Shown here piece after piece: positions 5,748 to 6,070 of a stretch of 6,070 bases of DNA. Source of the stretch: Nanobdellota archaeon (GTDB lineage Archaea; Nanobdellota; Nanobdellia; Pacearchaeales; GW2011-AR1); contig JAHJMH010000010.1 in the NCBI GenBank assembly GCA_018821425.1, forward strand, positions 1 to 6,070, read 5' to 3'. Numbering within the stretch: the first letter of the stretch is position 1; every line of letters starts with the position of its first letter. The notes under the pieces are model-generated. The model was not told the DNA's origin. It worked only from the letters and a program-made list of their open reading frames with translations, and ran no database searches. Made by a program: the position numbers and the translations under genes.

Positions 5748-5897
5748 AGCCTGTGCTGAGAGTCGAACTCAGGGCCTCGTCATCTTTGGGTTCTTCCATA
5801 TCTCGCGGAGCGAGCATTTCGGGAAGGGTGACGGTCAGGGAAACCTCGGTTTCCTTACCTACCAATGACGCGCTCTAACCAACTGAGCTACACAGGC
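5748..5897 (-). tRNA. tRNA-Thr (anticodon GGU) with a 76-nt intron
   Basis: Exon 1 is 5897-5860 and exon 2 is 5783-5748, giving a 74-nt mature tRNA. The acceptor stem GCCUGUG pairs perfectly with CACAGGC. Next come U8-A9, the D arm GCUC-AGUUGGUUA-GAGC, G26, and the anticodon stem CGUCA pairing perfectly with UGACG. The anticodon loop after splicing is UUGGUAA with anticodon GGU (complement of 5861-5863), reading ACC and ACU Thr codons. A 5-nt variable loop AGGCC and the T arm CUGAG-UUCGACU-CUCAG follow. The base after the acceptor stem is U73, usual for archaeal tRNA-Thr, and CCA is not encoded (TTC follows). The G1-C72 and C2-G71 pairs also suit archaeal tRNA-Thr. It lies 38 bp upstream of, and in the same direction as, the minus-strand protein gene. 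Confidence 0.95.
5784..5859 (-). other. tRNA-Thr intron at position 37/38 with bulge-helix-bulge splice site
   Basis: The intron begins GGUAAGG and ends CCCAAAG. The splice motif is canonical. The anticodon stem is the outer helix. U32-U33-G34-G35 pairs with intron CCAA as the 4-bp central helix. The 3-nt bulges are UA^G at the 5' site and AG^A at the 3' site, each cut after its second base by the archaeal splicing endonuclease. The inner helix is short (G-C, U-A). Inside the intron are a 6-bp hairpin GGAAAC-CGAG-GUUUCC, and a stem CUUCC/GGAAG enclosing a 5-bp hairpin CUCGC-UCC-GCGAG. No endonuclease gene or box C/D pair is present in it. Confidence 0.9.
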
Positions 5898-5920
5898 GTG
5901 TTGTTTTGTGTGGCGAAGGT

Positions 5921-5933
5921 ATTTTACTTTTTT
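5921..5933 (-). promoter_or_regulatory. Likely promoter of tRNA-Thr
   Basis: On the minus strand this reads AAAAAAGTAAAAT. The TAAAAT part is centred close to 27 nt before the first base of the tRNA, so transcription would begin at or a few bases upstream of G1, and the A-rich block in front could act as BRE. It is only a moderate TATA match. A perfect 12-bp palindrome abuts it on the upstream side. Confidence 0.45.
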
Positions 5934-5945
5934 CTACCATGGTAG
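5934..5945. repeat. 12-bp perfect palindrome CTACCATGGTAG
   Basis: This palindrome abuts the upstream edge of the tRNA-Thr promoter and shares its last base with the adjacent hairpin (5945-5969). A palindrome against a promoter is a common place for a dimeric DNA-binding protein, but no known operator is recognised. Confidence 0.45.
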
Positions 5946-5969
5946 TTTCTTTTTTTGTAAAAAAGAAAC
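5945..5969. repeat. 11-bp-stem inverted repeat with 3-nt loop
   Basis: Positions 5945-5955 (GTTTCTTTTTT) are perfectly complementary to 5959-5969 (AAAAAAGAAAC) around a TGT loop. The stem is A/T-rich with two G-C pairs in each arm. It could end a minus-strand transcript arriving from the right of the window, since it lies upstream of the tRNA promoter, or it could be a leftover of an inverted-repeat element. Neither strand has a clear T-run after the stem. Confidence 0.5.
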
Positions 5970-5972
5970 CCC

Positions 5973-5984
5973 AGCTACACAGGC
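5973..5984 (-). pseudogene. 12-nt copy of the tRNA-Thr 5' end
   Basis: AGCTACACAGGC here is identical to 5886-5897, that is, the first 12 bases of the tRNA-Thr gene (acceptor strand, U8-A9, G10-C11-U12), in the same orientation and 87 bp upstream. The copy includes G1 exactly, and similarity stops on both sides. The rest of a tRNA does not follow (GGGGTTTC comes next on the minus strand). It is a fragment, not a functional tRNA. Confidence 0.55.
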
Positions 5985-6013
5985 ATACAACTAAATAAAA
6001 AATCAGAAACAGA

Positions 6014-6022
6014 GTATAAAAA
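6014..6022. promoter_or_regulatory. Candidate TATA box near the right edge
   Basis: TATAAAAA (6015-6022) is a good archaeal TATA match on the plus strand. Transcription would then start near 6044, and no ATG that opens a frame follows inside the window, so any gene would begin beyond it. It is also T/A-rich on the minus strand, where no start codon lies at the expected distance. The rest of 5985-6070 is A/T-rich and holds no visible gene. Confidence 0.3.
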
Positions 6023-6070
6023 CTTTTCAATAAAACAGAACTATTTTTTCTTATTCGAAATAAAGAGAAC

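Noticed and set aside
5784..5859. A box C/D guide RNA inside the tRNA intron
   Set aside because: A CUGA is present (intron bases 22-25), but there is no matching C box (RUGAUGA) at the right place, so a guide RNA is not supported.
5971..6000. A second intact tRNA gene or a split-tRNA half at the repeated 5' end
   Set aside because: Only 12 bases match; no D arm, anticodon arm or helper stem follows on the minus strand.

Overview
The window looks like a piece of a small-genome archaeal chromosome, most likely from the DPANN group (Nanoarchaeota/Woesearchaeota/Pacearchaeota-like). The evidence is an archaeal-type two-subunit phenylalanyl-tRNA synthetase, an archaeal/eukaryotic RNase P protein (Rnp3/Rpp30), a tRNA-Thr interrupted by a bulge-helix-bulge intron with no encoded CCA, and TATA-type promoters. 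In every gene that heads a transcript the TATA centre lies about 25 nt before the ATG, which implies leaderless mRNAs. The DPANN placement is an inference from gene form and compactness.

Layout, left to right: (1) 32-601, a GNAT acetyltransferase of the RimJ/RimL type, AT-rich and with codon use unlike most of its neighbours; (2) 602-787, an intergenic stretch with a 12-bp direct repeat and small inverted repeats; (3) 788-1249, a short Rnp3, whose start is set by its TATA box; (4) 1250-1486, an intergenic stretch with several inverted repeats leading to the pheS promoter; (5) 1487-5061, a tight three-gene operon pheS - HIT-family hydrolase - pheT with single-nucleotide gaps; (6) 5062-5214, a short convergent intergenic stretch; (7) 5215-5709 on the minus strand, a helical, charged protein of unknown function with its own leaderless promoter; (8) 5748-5897 on the minus strand, tRNA-Thr(GGU) with a 76-nt intron at 37/38; (9) 5898-6070, a non-coding stretch holding the tRNA promoter, a 12-bp palindrome, an 11-bp-stem hairpin and a 12-bp exact copy of the tRNA 5' end.

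Most of the window serves translation: tRNA 5' processing (Rnp3), tRNA-Phe charging (PheS/PheT) and tRNA-Thr. The HIT protein between the two PheRS genes is the most suggestive item. HINT-type enzymes can hydrolyse aminoacyl-adenylates, so a role next to a synthetase is plausible, but its codon bias (TTT over TTC) is opposite to that of its operon partners and hints at later insertion. I did not find a mobile element, CRISPR array, defence system or other clearly new multi-gene system. The real curiosities are the tRNA neighbourhood, the HIT insertion and the uncharacterised 164-residue protein.
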